Source of the DNA: CAMCHP01 sp036835325
GTDB lineage: Bacteria; Bacteroidota; Bacteroidia; Flavobacteriales_D; Sanyastnellaceae
Length of the DNA stretch: 48,678 nucleotides
Assembly: GCA_036835325.1 (NCBI GenBank)
Contig: DAITMF010000026.1
Span: 1-48,678, forward strand
Direction: 5' to 3'
Both the position numbers and the translations under genes were made by a program. Every line of letters starts with the position of its first letter. The first letter of the stretch is position 1. Under the pieces are notes generated by a model that ran no database searches, was not told where the DNA came from, and saw only the letters and a list, made by a program, of their open reading frames with translations. Below are positions 8,752 to 17,601 of the stretch, piece by piece.

Positions 8752-10365
8752 ATGAACCATTACGGAAGGAAAGCCGACGGCGCCTCGCTTGAATCGATTG
8801 GTTTGAAGCGTGTGAGCAGTGCCTACTGGAACCTTACCCCCGCTGAGCTGGTAGAGGAAACCCTCATGGCCGGACAGGGATTGCTGTCGAATACTGGGGC
8901 ACTTTGTGTAGACACCGGTGAATTCACCGGACGGTCTCCGCAAGACCGCTTTGTGGTGTGCGACGCGAAAACTGAAAACACAGTGTGGTGGGGCCCTGTT
9001 AACTTTAAGTTCGATGAGGCCAAGTTTGATGCTTTGTACAACCGCATGACGGCTTACTTGGCCAATCGCGATGTATATGTTCGCGATGCGTATGCGTGCG
9101 CCGACCCTCGCTACCGGTTGAACATCCGTGTGGTAACTGAGTACCCTTGGTCAAACATGTTCGCCAGCAACCTCTTCCTTCGTCCGACCGGCGAAGAAAT
9201 TGATTCATTCAACCCCGAGTGGCACATTGTTTGTGCTCCCGGTTTTCAAGCTGACCCGGCCATTGACGGCACGCGTCAGCACAACTTCGCCGTTTTGAAC
9301 TTCACCAAGAAGATGATCATTATTGGCGGAACCGCTTACACCGGCGAAATCAAGAAAGGCATTTTCTCTGTGCTCAATTATGTCCTCCCACATGAACACA
9401 ACGTGCTTTCAATGCACTGTTCGGCCAATATTGGGAAAGACGGCGATACTGCTGTTTTCTTCGGGCTTTCGGGAACGGGCAAAACCACCTTGTCGTCAGA
9501 TCCAAACCGCTTTTTGATTGGCGATGACGAGCATGGTTGGTCAAACGACAACGTATTCAACTTCGAGGGGGGGTGTTATGCCAAGTGCATCGACCTTACC
9601 CGCGAGAAAGAACCGCAGATTTACGATGCCATCAAGTTTGGAGCGATTCTCGAGAACATTGGCTTCGAAGATGACGGCTGCACGCCCGATTACAGCGACA
9701 GCTCGCGCACCGAGAATACGCGTGTTTCATACCCAATTCATCACATCGACAACGTTGTGGTGCCATCGGTGGGTGGAGTGCCCACGAACATTTTCTTCCT
9801 CACCTGTGACGCGTCAGGGGTGTTGCCTCCGATTTCAAAATTGACCAAGGGCCAAGCCATGTACCACTTCATTTCGGGATACACCGCGAAAGTGGCCGGT
9901 ACAGAAGCGGGCATTACCGATCCGGTTACGGCGTTCTCGGCGTGCTTCGGTGCTCCGTTCTTGCCTTTGCACCCAACCAAATACGCTGAAATGCTCGGTA
10001 AGAAAATGGAGAGCAATGCGGTCAAGGTATGGCTAATCAACACCGGTTGGAGCGGTGGTGCCTACGGTGTGGGTGAGCGCATCAAACTGCGTTTTACACG
10101 TGCCATGATCACTGCAGCGCTTGAAGGCAAGCTGAACGATGTGCGTTACAGTGAGCACGCCGTTTTCGGCCTGCAAATGCCGGAGAACTGCCCCGATGTG
10201 CCTTCAGAAATCCTCGATCCGCGAAACACCTGGGCTGACAAAGCCGCTTACGACAAAAAGGCCGGTGAGCTCGCAGCGAAGTTCGTTGCCAACTTTGAGA
10301 AGTACAGCGATTTTGCGAATGGGGAAATCCTCGCGGCAGCACCACGTGTGGCGGCGAAGGTTTAA
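8752..10365 (+). CDS. pckA: Phosphoenolpyruvate carboxykinase (ATP)
   Basis: This 537-residue cytosolic enzyme converts oxaloacetate and ATP to phosphoenolpyruvate, ADP and CO2, the entry step of gluconeogenesis; it can run in reverse during fermentation. It carries the PEPCK-specific P-loop GLSGTGKTTLSSDP (about residues 238-251), the kinase-2 loop IGDDEHGW (about 256-263), the oxaloacetate-binding RSPQDRF (about 61-67) and a C-terminal GERIKLRFTRAMITAAL. The length is normal for the ATP-dependent class. The gene has its own strong promoter, a Crp/Fnr-like site upstream and an intrinsic terminator downstream, so it is probably monocistronic and carbon- or oxygen-regulated. Confidence 0.97.
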   Translation: MNHYGRKADGASLESIGLKRVSSAYWNLTPAELVEETLMAGQGLLSNTGALCVDTGEFTGRSPQDRFVVCDAKTENTVWWGPVNFKFDEAKFDALYNRMTAYLANRDVYVRDAYACADPRYRLNIRVVTEYPWSNMFASNLFLRPTGEEIDSFNPEWHIVCAPGFQADPAIDGTRQHNFAVLNFTKKMIIIGGTAYTGEIKKGIFSVLNYVLPHEHNVLSMHCSANIGKDGDTAVFFGLSGTGKTTLSSDPNRFLIGDDEHGWSNDNVFNFEGGCYAKCIDLTREKEPQIYDAIKFGAILENIGFEDDGCTPDYSDSSRTENTRVSYPIHHIDNVVVPSVGGVPTNIFFLTCDASGVLPPISKLTKGQAMYHFISGYTAKVAGTEAGITDPVTAFSACFGAPFLPLHPTKYAEMLGKKMESNAVKVWLINTGWSGGAYGVGERIKLRFTRAMITAALEGKLNDVRYSEHAVFGLQMPENCPDVPSEILDPRNTWADKAAYDKKAGELAAKFVANFEKYSDFANGEILAAAPRVAAKV

Positions 10366-10376
10366 GAAAAACAGAC

Positions 10377-10384
10377 TACCTTTG
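10377..10384 (+). promoter_or_regulatory. Promoter -7-like element TACCTTTG before rsmE
   Basis: TACCTTTG is an exact match to TAnnTTTG. It lies 11 nt after the pckA stop and immediately before the pckA terminator hairpin. Transcription from it would begin at or near the hairpin and lead into rsmE. No convincing -33 element was seen. Confidence 0.4.
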
Positions 10385-10386
10385 GA

Positions 10387-10417
10387 GGGCCGGCACTACG
10401 TCGGCCCTTTCTTTTTT
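10387..10417 (+). terminator. Intrinsic terminator after pckA
   Basis: GGGCCG at 10387-10392 pairs with CGGCCC at 10402-10407 around a 9-nt loop and is followed by TTTCTTTTTT. This is a typical rho-independent terminator placed 22 nt after the pckA stop. Confidence 0.8.
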
Positions 10418-10431
10418 AGTACATACGCGGT

Positions 10432-11169
10432 ATGCAGCTTTTTTACACCGACCATATCATTGAAGGTATGGCCCGGCTTCCTGAAGAGGAGTCGCAGCAC
10501 ATCATTAAAGTCCTCCGCAAACGCAACGGCGATACGATTCACATCACCGATGGGATGGGTACGCTGTACGAAGGCACCATTTACGAAGCCGCTTCGCACG
10601 AGTGCATGGTTAACTTGAAATTGTTGGGAGTTCACCGCGACGATACTCCGCAACTTACCATTGCCATTGCACCCACAAAAAACCGCGACCGTTTCGAGTG
10701 GTTCATTGAGAAGGCCGTTGAATTGGGATGCACCAACATTCAGCCCTTGTGGTGCGAACACAGTGAGCGCACCCATGCGCGAACTGATCGATGGGACAAA
10801 ATCGCACTGTCAGCCATGAAGCAAAGCTTGCACCTCTACAAGCCAAACATTGCAGCGCCCGTTGAGTTTCGCGATTTCATTGCACAGGCCGGAGGCCATG
10901 ATCGTTTTTTTGGTTGGATCGATGAAACCACCGAGGCCAGTTCATTTGTAAGCGCTTACCGTGCGGGTGTGCCTAGCGTAATCGCAATAGGCCCTGAAGG
11001 CGACTTCAGCGAAGATGAGGCCGCACTCGCCATCGCAGCCGGCTGGAAGGCCGTTAACCTCGGCGATTACCGACTGCGCACTGAAACAGCCGGCGTAGCA
11101 GCCATGGCCTTCGCACACGCGATGCACCAATTGGCTACCGAACGCGAGGCATCACAAGCAGGTTCGTAG
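10432..11169 (+). CDS. rsmE: 16S rRNA (uracil1498-N3)-methyltransferase RsmE
   Basis: This 245-residue SPOUT-fold methyltransferase methylates N3 of U1498 in 16S rRNA, using S-adenosylmethionine. An N-terminal PUA-like RNA-binding domain (about residues 1-75) is followed by the knotted catalytic domain. Its signatures are APTKNRDRFEWFIEKAVELGC, the SAM loop IGPEGDFSEDE (about 187-197) and LRTETAGVAAM (about 217-227). It starts the cluster rsmE-recR-glycosyltransferase, with recR nine bases downstream. The first ATG at 10432 gives the normal length. Confidence 0.95.
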   Translation: MQLFYTDHIIEGMARLPEEESQHIIKVLRKRNGDTIHITDGMGTLYEGTIYEAASHECMVNLKLLGVHRDDTPQLTIAIAPTKNRDRFEWFIEKAVELGCTNIQPLWCEHSERTHARTDRWDKIALSAMKQSLHLYKPNIAAPVEFRDFIAQAGGHDRFFGWIDETTEASSFVSAYRAGVPSVIAIGPEGDFSEDEAALAIAAGWKAVNLGDYRLRTETAGVAAMAFAHAMHQLATEREASQAGS

Positions 11170-11178
11170 TTTTACGGA

Positions 11179-11796
11179 ATGGATTTCCACTCGCGATTGA
11201 TAGAAGAAGCCGTTGATCAAATGGCATCGCTTCCGGGCATCGGTCGGAAAACCGCCTTGCGTCTTGTTTTGCACTTGCTCAAACGCGAACGTGAAGATGT
11301 TGACCGCTTTGCCCGTGCGTTTACCAAACTGCGGAACGACATCTGCCATTGCGGCATTTGCAACAACCTATCAGATGCTGAAGTGTGCAACGTTTGCACC
11401 GACAATGCCCGCGACAAACACACCGTTTGCGTGGTTGAATCTATCCGAGAATTGCTCGCCATTGAAGCCACGCAACACTACCGCGGTGTTTACCACGTTC
11501 TGGGAGGAGTCATTTCACCCGTTGAAGGCGTGGGGCCTTCTGACTTGAGCATCGAACCGCTGATTGCCAGGTGCAAGGTAGGCGACGTGAAAGAAGTTAT
11601 TTTCGCGCTTAGCACTACCATGGAAGGCGAAACCACGGCGTTTTACCTCTTTCGAAAGCTCAACGATACCGGTGTAAACGTATCGGCCATCGCACGCGGC
11701 GTTGCAATCGGCGATGAGCTGCAATACGCCGATGAACTCACCCTAGCCAACTCCATCCTCCGGCGTCAGCCGTACGAGGCCAATCTCACCCGCTGA
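11179..11796 (+). CDS. recR: Recombination mediator protein RecR
   Basis: RecR (205 residues) acts with RecO and RecF to load RecA onto SSB-coated gaps during DNA repair. The sequence shows the N-terminal helix-hairpin-helix (LPGIGRKTALRLVLHLL, about 18-34), the four-cysteine zinc module with CGICN and VCNVC (about 57-72), and a Toprim domain beginning VCVVESIRELLAIE and containing HVLGGVISPVEGVGP. The length is typical. A TAGTTTTA element ends only 4 nt before the ATG. The stop codon overlaps the start of the next gene as TGATG, which indicates translational coupling. Confidence 0.97.
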   Translation: MDFHSRLIEEAVDQMASLPGIGRKTALRLVLHLLKREREDVDRFARAFTKLRNDICHCGICNNLSDAEVCNVCTDNARDKHTVCVVESIRELLAIEATQHYRGVYHVLGGVISPVEGVGPSDLSIEPLIARCKVGDVKEVIFALSTTMEGETTAFYLFRKLNDTGVNVSAIARGVAIGDELQYADELTLANSILRRQPYEANLTR

Positions 11797-13742
11797 TGGA
11801 TGTGAGCATTGTCATCGTGAACTACAACGTGGAGCACTTTCTTGAACAGTGCCTCATTTCGGTTGAGCGCGCCATCGCTTCGCTCAAGGCTGAAGTCTTT
11901 GTGGTCGATAACAACAGCGTTGACGGCTCATGCGCAATGGTCAGGTCGAAGTTTCCGTGGGTCAAGCTCATTGCAAATACCGACAATTTGGGTTTCAGCA
12001 AAGCCAACAACCAGGCCATGCGATTGGCTGAAGGCCGGTACATTTTGCTGCTCAACCCCGATACCGTTGTCGAGGAAGACACCTTTGTAAAGTGCCTGAG
12101 CTTTATGGATGAGCACCCCCAAGCCGGTGGACTGGGCGTGCGCATGGTCGACGGGAAAGGACGCTTTCTTCCCGAAAGCAAGCGCGGTTTGCCCACACCT
12201 TGGGTAGCCTTTTGCAAAATCAGCGGCATTTACCGGGTGTTTCGGCAATCGAAAAGGTTCAACCACTATTACATGGGCTACCTAGGTGAACACGCCACCA
12301 ATCCGGTTGAAATCCTCAGCGGCGCGTACATGTGGATGCGCAAAAAAGCCCTCGACGAGGTTGGCTTGCTCGATGAAGCCTTCTTCATGTACGGCGAAGA
12401 CATTGATCTCAGCTGGCGCATCGTGCAAGGCGGATACGAAAATTACTACCTGCCTGAAACCACCATCATCCACTACAAAGGCGAAAGCACCAAGAAGGGC
12501 AGCTTGAACTACGTTTTCGTGTTCTACCAAGCCATGGTGATTTTCGCGCGCAAGCACTTCAGTGCCAAGAATGCACGCTTGTTCACTACCCTCATCAATT
12601 TGGCAATTTATGCACGCGCCGCGGTGGCTGTTTTTCAAAGGTTTTTGAGCAAGGTGTGGCTTCCCGTGGTTGATTTTTTCGCCCTCACGGGCGGATGGTG
12701 GGCCATAGCACGCTACTATGCCGATTGGCAAGAGAAGATTTTCGAACCGCGTTTGCTGACCGTTTTATTGCCGGCCTTCACCTTCGTGGGGATGGCCAGT
12801 CAATATTTCGGTGGAGGTTATGACAAGCCCCTTTCGCTTTTCAGAATGCTGAGGTCATCGGTTTTCGCCGGAATTGTAGTGCTGGTGGGGTATTCGCTGC
12901 TTCCCGAAGACGTTCGTTTCTCACGTGCAGTCGTGCTTTTGGGAGGATTGTGGATGCTCATGTACCCGATTGTGAGCCGGTTTACCCTAAGCAAAGCCAT
13001 GCCGCGAAACTTTCAATGGGAGTCGCGCCGCGAGCAACGGTTTATTGCAGTGGGTATGCCAAATGAAATTGACCGCATTGCTGAACTCATACGGCAAACC
13101 CAAGGAGGGATGCCCGAAATCATTCGCTTCGAACATCCTGACAATGGGTTGAACGATACCGATGTCCTTACCGATCGCCTCAACGAAACCATACGGGTGT
13201 TCAAGGCCGATGTCGTGATTTTCAGCGGACAAGACCTTACCTCGGCGAGCATCATTGCCTTGATGAGTGGTACAGCCAAAACAGGCGTTGACTACAAAAT
13301 CGCACCTCCAGATAGCGTGTTCATGATTGGCAGCAACAGCATCGACACGTCGGGTGACTTGTTCATGCTGCAAACCAATGGAATTCACAAACCTTCAAAC
13401 GCCCGAGCGAAACGCATCTTCGATTTAGTGGCATCACTGGCACTTTTGATGGCTGCACCGTTCGTGATTTGGGGAGTCACCAGAAAAATGGGGTACTTCA
13501 GAAACGTTTTTCGCACCCTGATTGGTCGCACATCGTGGGTAGGTTATGACTTGCGCGCAAGCAGTCGGAAAGGACTTCCGAAGGTGCGGCCGGGCGTTGT
13601 ATCGCCGGCCACACAGTTGAGCCATGGCATGCTCACCGATGAAACCCTTCAGCGATTGAACCTGATTTACGCCCGCGACTACCAAGTGAAAACCGATTTG
13701 GCCTTGCTTTGGAGAAATTTCAAGCACTTGGGCAACGCATGA
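11796..13742 (+). CDS. GT2 glycosyltransferase fused to a membrane/Rossmann region and a degenerate polyprenyl sugar-phosphate transferase
   Basis: Residues 1-290 form a GT-A family 2 glycosyltransferase of the rhamnosyltransferase kind: DNNSVDGS near residue 37, NPDTVVEEDT near 87, LSGAYMWMRKKALDEVGLLDEAFFMYGEDIDLSWRI near 170-205. About four membrane helices (290-410) follow, then a Rossmann-like stretch (about 415-540). The C-terminus begins like a WcaJ/PglC transferase (ARAKRIFDLVASLALLMAAPF) and resumes at a GRTSWVGYD and RPGVVSPA region. The catalytic segment usually found between these parts (PGP-F-Q-R-G, KFRSM, D-R) is missing. The GT2 part is probably active on a cell-surface glycan. 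The C-terminal part is probably a membrane or substrate-docking remnant. The gene is coupled to recR by TGATG. Confidence 0.82.
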   Translation: MDVSIVIVNYNVEHFLEQCLISVERAIASLKAEVFVVDNNSVDGSCAMVRSKFPWVKLIANTDNLGFSKANNQAMRLAEGRYILLLNPDTVVEEDTFVKCLSFMDEHPQAGGLGVRMVDGKGRFLPESKRGLPTPWVAFCKISGIYRVFRQSKRFNHYYMGYLGEHATNPVEILSGAYMWMRKKALDEVGLLDEAFFMYGEDIDLSWRIVQGGYENYYLPETTIIHYKGESTKKGSLNYVFVFYQAMVIFARKHFSAKNARLFTTLINLAIYARAAVAVFQRFLSKVWLPVVDFFALTGGWWAIARYYADWQEKIFEPRLLTVLLPAFTFVGMASQYFGGGYDKPLSLFRMLRSSVFAGIVVLVGYSLLPEDVRFSRAVVLLGGLWMLMYPIVSRFTLSKAMPRNFQWESRREQRFIAVGMPNEIDRIAELIRQTQGGMPEIIRFEHPDNGLNDTDVLTDRLNETIRVFKADVVIFSGQDLTSASIIALMSGTAKTGVDYKIAPPDSVFMIGSNSIDTSGDLFMLQTNGIHKPSNARAKRIFDLVASLALLMAAPFVIWGVTRKMGYFRNVFRTLIGRTSWVGYDLRASSRKGLPKVRPGVVSPATQLSHGMLTDETLQRLNLIYARDYQVKTDLALLWRNFKHLGNA

Positions 13743-13842
13743 GTCGAAGGGCTTCAGCGAGCTGAATTTCAAACGACTTTTAGGGGTGCGAATTGGCAAT
13801 CAACTCACTGCTGAATACGGCTGCTCGTTCACACGAAATGTT

Positions 13843-13850
13843 TAATTTTG
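13843..13850 (+). promoter_or_regulatory. Promoter -7-like element TAATTTTG before the E2 gene
   Basis: TAATTTTG matches TAnnTTTG exactly. Transcription would start near 13855-13857, which makes the ATG at 13874 a better start than the in-frame codon at 13793 and the ATG at 13862. No good -33 element was seen. Confidence 0.5.
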
Positions 13851-13873
13851 CCCCACCTTTAATGGCAAGGAAA

Positions 13874-15241
13874 ATGGCACAAACAGAAATCCTCCTCCCC
13901 AAAATGGGAGAAAGCGTTGCAGAAGCGACCATCATCAAATGGCTGGTCCAAGAAGGCCAAAGCGTTGAGGCCGATCAGCCCATCGTTGAAATCGCGACTG
14001 ACAAAGTTGATTCTGAAGTGCCAGCTCCTGAAGATGGCGTGATTGTGAAGATTCTTGTGAACGAGAACGATGTTGTTGCCGTGGGTCAACCAATCGCCAT
14101 TTTTGGTCAAGCCGGAGAAACAGCCGCACCTGCGCCTGCCGCGCCCGCTGCACAGCCTGCACCAGCGGCTGAAGTCATTGCCGCGGTAAGTGCGCCTTTG
14201 GCTGCCCCCGCAGGTGACCTCGGTCGAAAAGGTCCGTCAGGTAGGTTTTACAGTCCGCTCGTTCGCAGCATTGCCAAAGAAGAGGGCGTTGCCATCGACG
14301 AATTGGAAGCCATTTCAGGCAGCGGTGCTGAAGGCCGTGTAACGAAGAAAGACATTCTTGACTACGTTACGCAACGCACCAAGGTGGCCTCAAACGGCTC
14401 AGCGCCAGCCGCAGCAACTGCTGCAGCGCCCGTTGCGGCGCCCGTTGCTACTCCTGCTCCTGCTCCTGCAGCAGCAGCAAGTGTCTCAGAGCCACGTAAG
14501 CCATCCATGCCGAAAGTTGTGGCAGGTCCGAACGACGAGATTGTAGAAATGGACCGCATGCGCAAGCTAATTGCCGTCAACATGGTCGCATCGAAGCAAA
14601 TCTCAGCCCACGTGACCTCGTTTGTTGAAGCCGACGTGACCAACATCGTGTTGTGGCGCGAGCGCATGAAGAAAGAGTTCGAAAAGAAAGAAGGCGAGAA
14701 GCTCACCTTCACACCCATCTTCGTTGAGGCAGTGGCCAAAGCCATCAAAGACTTCCCCAACATCAACATTTCGGTTGACGGCGAGAACATCATTTACCGC
14801 AAAGACATTAACGTGGGCATGGCGGCTGCCTTGCCCAACGGTAACTTGATCGTGCCCGTTATCAAAAATGCTGACCGCTTGAATATGGTGGGCCTCGCCA
14901 AAGTCGTGAACGACCTTGCTGATCGCGCCCGCACCGGAAAACTCACCCCTGATGAAATTCAAGGTGGAACCTACACCATTTCAAACGTTGGCACTTTTGG
15001 CAACGTAATGGGTACGCCAATCATTCCGCAGCCGCAAGTGGCCATTCTTGCCCTGGGGGCCATCCGCAAGAAGCCTGCGGTGATCGAAACACCCCAAGGC
15101 GATATGATTGGTATCCGCCACATGATGTTCTTGTCACACAGCTACGACCACCGCGTTGTTGACGGCATGCTCGGCGGTACGTTTGTGCGCAGGGTAGCCG
15201 ATTACCTCGAGCAATTTGACCTGAATCGACAGCTCTGGTAA
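13874..15241 (+). CDS. Dihydrolipoamide acyltransferase, E2 subunit of a 2-oxo acid dehydrogenase complex
   Basis: This 455-residue enzyme transfers acyl groups from lipoyl-lysine to CoA and forms the core of a pyruvate, 2-oxoglutarate or branched-chain 2-oxoacid dehydrogenase complex. The order is a lipoyl domain with Lys44 in TDKVDS, an Ala/Pro linker, a peripheral-subunit-binding domain (about 124-166, SPLVRSIAKEEGV), a second Ala/Pro linker coded by CCTGCT/GCAGCA-like repeats, and a catalytic domain ending in HRVVDG (His426, Asp430). No E1 or E3 gene is adjacent, so the substrate is unsettled; overall it most resembles 2-oxoglutarate/branched-chain types. Translation probably starts at MAQTEILLPKMGES, as in the family. 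Confidence 0.93.
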   Translation: MAQTEILLPKMGESVAEATIIKWLVQEGQSVEADQPIVEIATDKVDSEVPAPEDGVIVKILVNENDVVAVGQPIAIFGQAGETAAPAPAAPAAQPAPAAEVIAAVSAPLAAPAGDLGRKGPSGRFYSPLVRSIAKEEGVAIDELEAISGSGAEGRVTKKDILDYVTQRTKVASNGSAPAAATAAAPVAAPVATPAPAPAAAASVSEPRKPSMPKVVAGPNDEIVEMDRMRKLIAVNMVASKQISAHVTSFVEADVTNIVLWRERMKKEFEKKEGEKLTFTPIFVEAVAKAIKDFPNINISVDGENIIYRKDINVGMAAALPNGNLIVPVIKNADRLNMVGLAKVVNDLADRARTGKLTPDEIQGGTYTISNVGTFGNVMGTPIIPQPQVAILALGAIRKKPAVIETPQGDMIGIRHMMFLSHSYDHRVVDGMLGGTFVRRVADYLEQFDLNRQLW

Positions 15242-15315
15242 TTATCCCTCAATTAATTGGGATTCATCAGTAATTCGGTTATTTTTACCCCACCTTAAAG
15301 ACAACCGTGCTTACG

Positions 15316-17445
15316 ATGAAACGACTGTTGCTGTTGATTCCTATACTCGTTCTTGGTGTACTTGCCACTGCGCAACGTGCTCCGAAGGACTTCGGTTCGC
15401 AATTTCTCGAAGCGAACCGACTCATGGAAGAAAAATTCTGGAATCAATCCATCGAGATCTGGAAAGAACTCTATGAGTCAACACCCCAAAACGCAAACGT
15501 TAACTACAAATTGGGCTACTGCTACCTGCAAACGGCCAATGATAAGTTAAAGTCACTGCCTCACCTTGAATACGCTGCATCGCAAAAGATTCAAGACAAT
15601 TACGACCCGTACGACATCAAAGAAACCTTGGTTCCGATTGATGCGACCTTCTACCTAGGCCGTGCGTATCACCTGAATTACGAAATGGATAAGGCCATTG
15701 CTCAGTACCAAAAGGTGAAGGAGAAGGTGAGCAAAAAGAACCGCTTGTACGGCATGTCTGAGCATCAAATTGAGCTCTGCAACAATGCAAAGTACCAAGT
15801 GGCCAACCCACAGAACTTCATCATCTCCAACGTAGGAGCAGTCATCAATAAGGAAACAAACGAGTATTCTCCGGTAATCTCGATCGACGAAAGTGCACTC
15901 TTCTTCACGAGCCGACGCATGCGTGTCGATAGCACCAATCAGTTTTTCGTAGACATCGACACCCAAGAGTTCCGAGAAGACATCTACGTTTCGTACAAAG
16001 ACATCAACGGCAACTGGATGGCGCCCGAGTTGCTCAACATCAACACAGATAGCCACGCAGCATCCATTTCAACCTCTCCCGACGGCCAAGAACTTTACAT
16101 CTACTACGACTTTGCAGGTGATGGTCAAATTTGGAAATCTGAACTTGTAGGTGAAACTTGGAGCGATCCGGTGAAGCTTGGGTCTGACATCAATACCGAA
16201 CACTGGGAAACACACATCACCATCTCAACCGATGGCCGTGAATTGTATTTCGTCAGCGACCGTCCGGGTGGTGAAGGAAACCGCGACATCTACCGCTGTG
16301 TGAGGCTACCAAACGATGACTGGTCAAAGGCGTTGAACATCGGCCCCGTTGTGAATACTGAATTTGATGAGGATTCGCCCTTCCTTTCAGCTGACGGTAA
16401 AACCCTGTACTTCTCGTCAACCGGTCATGACGGTATGGGCGGCTTCGACATCTTCTACTCAACACGCGGCGAAGATGGCGAATGGTCGAAACCAATCAAC
16501 ATTGGGTACCCCGTTAACACCGTTGACGATGATGTGTTCTTTGTACCGGCAGCAAGCGGCAAACGTGCCTACTACTCATCATTCCGTGAAGAAGGATTTG
16601 GTTTGAAAGACATCTATGTCGTTGACATGCCTGATTCACCTGTTGAAACTGACCTTGCGGTCTTAAAAGGCTACATCTACGCGGCTGAAGGTGAAGAATT
16701 GCCTGACGATACCTTCATTCGCGTTGTGAACGAAGAAACCGGAGAGGCTACTGAATACCGTCCTCGCCAACGTGATGGTGCCTACGTCGCTGTTCTTCCT
16801 CCATGCATCACGTACCGCATTGAATACTTCGCGAATGCAGAAATGGTGCACAAAGATTTTGTGAACGTCCCATGCGAATCGGCCTACAGTGAAATTGAGA
16901 AAGAGGTGTTCTTGCTGCCTGTAAACTTGGCCGGCGATGGTACTGAACAGCCTGTAGTTACGCCAATCTTTCCGCCTGTGGTTCCAAAAGATGGCGACAT
17001 CGTAGGCGAAACACCGAATGAAATGGACGCCAACGATAAGGTCGGCGTCATTGCCAATGCCGATAACGCATACTACCAGCGGTACTTTGTGTACGACATG
17101 GGTGAATGGACAGACAAGAAAGTTGAAGAGACCTTTGGCCAATTTGTTGATGGGGTGAGCAACCTCATCGCAATCAAAGGCAAGGCCAAGATTCTCATTG
17201 AATCAAGTGCATCGAAAGTTCCGTCAAGCCGTTTCAAAAACAACCAAGAACTTTCAAGCTTCCGTAACAAGAAAGCAGAAGACGAAATCACCAAGGCGCT
17301 CGAAACCAAAGGGTACAAAAAGGGAACCGACTTCAGCTTCCAAGATGGTCGAAAACTCGTTTCAGGTCCCGATTACAAAAACGACGCCCAGAAGAACAAG
17401 CACATCTACGAGCAGTTTCAGTACATCAAAGTATGGGCTGAGTAA
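15316..17445 (+). CDS. PorE-like TPR / PD40 propeller / OmpA-like envelope protein
   Basis: The 709-residue protein begins with a Sec signal peptide (MKRLLLLIPILVLGVLATAQ). TPR-like helices follow (about 25-150), then a PD40/WD40-like propeller (about 165-450; LYFVSDRPGGEGNRDIYR, LYFSSTGHDGMGGFDIFYS). A carboxypeptidase-regulatory-like beta domain comes next (about 455-550), and the protein ends in an OmpA-like domain (about 590-709) with NNQELSSFRNKKAEDEI. This is the domain order of PorE, a T9SS-associated protein that links the machinery to peptidoglycan. The signal sequence lacks a lipobox cysteine, unlike a lipoprotein form. T9SS cargo elsewhere in the window fits the role. The ATG at 15316 is preferred to the GTG at 15307 because it starts the signal peptide. 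Confidence 0.85.
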   Translation: MKRLLLLIPILVLGVLATAQRAPKDFGSQFLEANRLMEEKFWNQSIEIWKELYESTPQNANVNYKLGYCYLQTANDKLKSLPHLEYAASQKIQDNYDPYDIKETLVPIDATFYLGRAYHLNYEMDKAIAQYQKVKEKVSKKNRLYGMSEHQIELCNNAKYQVANPQNFIISNVGAVINKETNEYSPVISIDESALFFTSRRMRVDSTNQFFVDIDTQEFREDIYVSYKDINGNWMAPELLNINTDSHAASISTSPDGQELYIYYDFAGDGQIWKSELVGETWSDPVKLGSDINTEHWETHITISTDGRELYFVSDRPGGEGNRDIYRCVRLPNDDWSKALNIGPVVNTEFDEDSPFLSADGKTLYFSSTGHDGMGGFDIFYSTRGEDGEWSKPINIGYPVNTVDDDVFFVPAASGKRAYYSSFREEGFGLKDIYVVDMPDSPVETDLAVLKGYIYAAEGEELPDDTFIRVVNEETGEATEYRPRQRDGAYVAVLPPCITYRIEYFANAEMVHKDFVNVPCESAYSEIEKEVFLLPVNLAGDGTEQPVVTPIFPPVVPKDGDIVGETPNEMDANDKVGVIANADNAYYQRYFVYDMGEWTDKKVEETFGQFVDGVSNLIAIKGKAKILIESSASKVPSSRFKNNQELSSFRNKKAEDEITKALETKGYKKGTDFSFQDGRKLVSGPDYKNDAQKNKHIYEQFQYIKVWAE

Positions 17446-17466
17446 GGCTCAAAGAGTTATAAAGTC

Positions 17467-17500
17467 AAAGGGCCATCCCCCTGGGGGACGGCCCTTTTTT
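17467..17500 (+). terminator. Strong intrinsic terminator after the PorE-like gene
   Basis: GGGCC-A-TCCCC pairs with GGGGA-C-GGCCC around a very short loop, and TTTTTT follows at 17495-17500. The upstream AAA also pairs with the T tract. It lies 22 nt after the stop codon. Confidence 0.85.
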
Positions 17501-17601
17501 CTGCCTGTCGGTGCGCTCTCGCGAGCGACCTGCTACTCTACCTGAAAGAATAACGCAAGGCATAGCCTTCGTGGTATGCCGATTCATATTAATTTGCACG
17601 A

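Noticed and set aside
14400..14490. Short tandem repeats of CCTGCT, GCGCCCGTT and GCAGCA
   Set aside because: They encode the normal Ala/Pro-rich flexible linker of the E2 enzyme and are not a mobile or regulatory repeat.
15248..15270. Near-palindrome TCCCTCAATTAATTGGGA after the E2 gene
   Set aside because: It has a short, imperfect stem and no T tract, so it is not a clear terminator.
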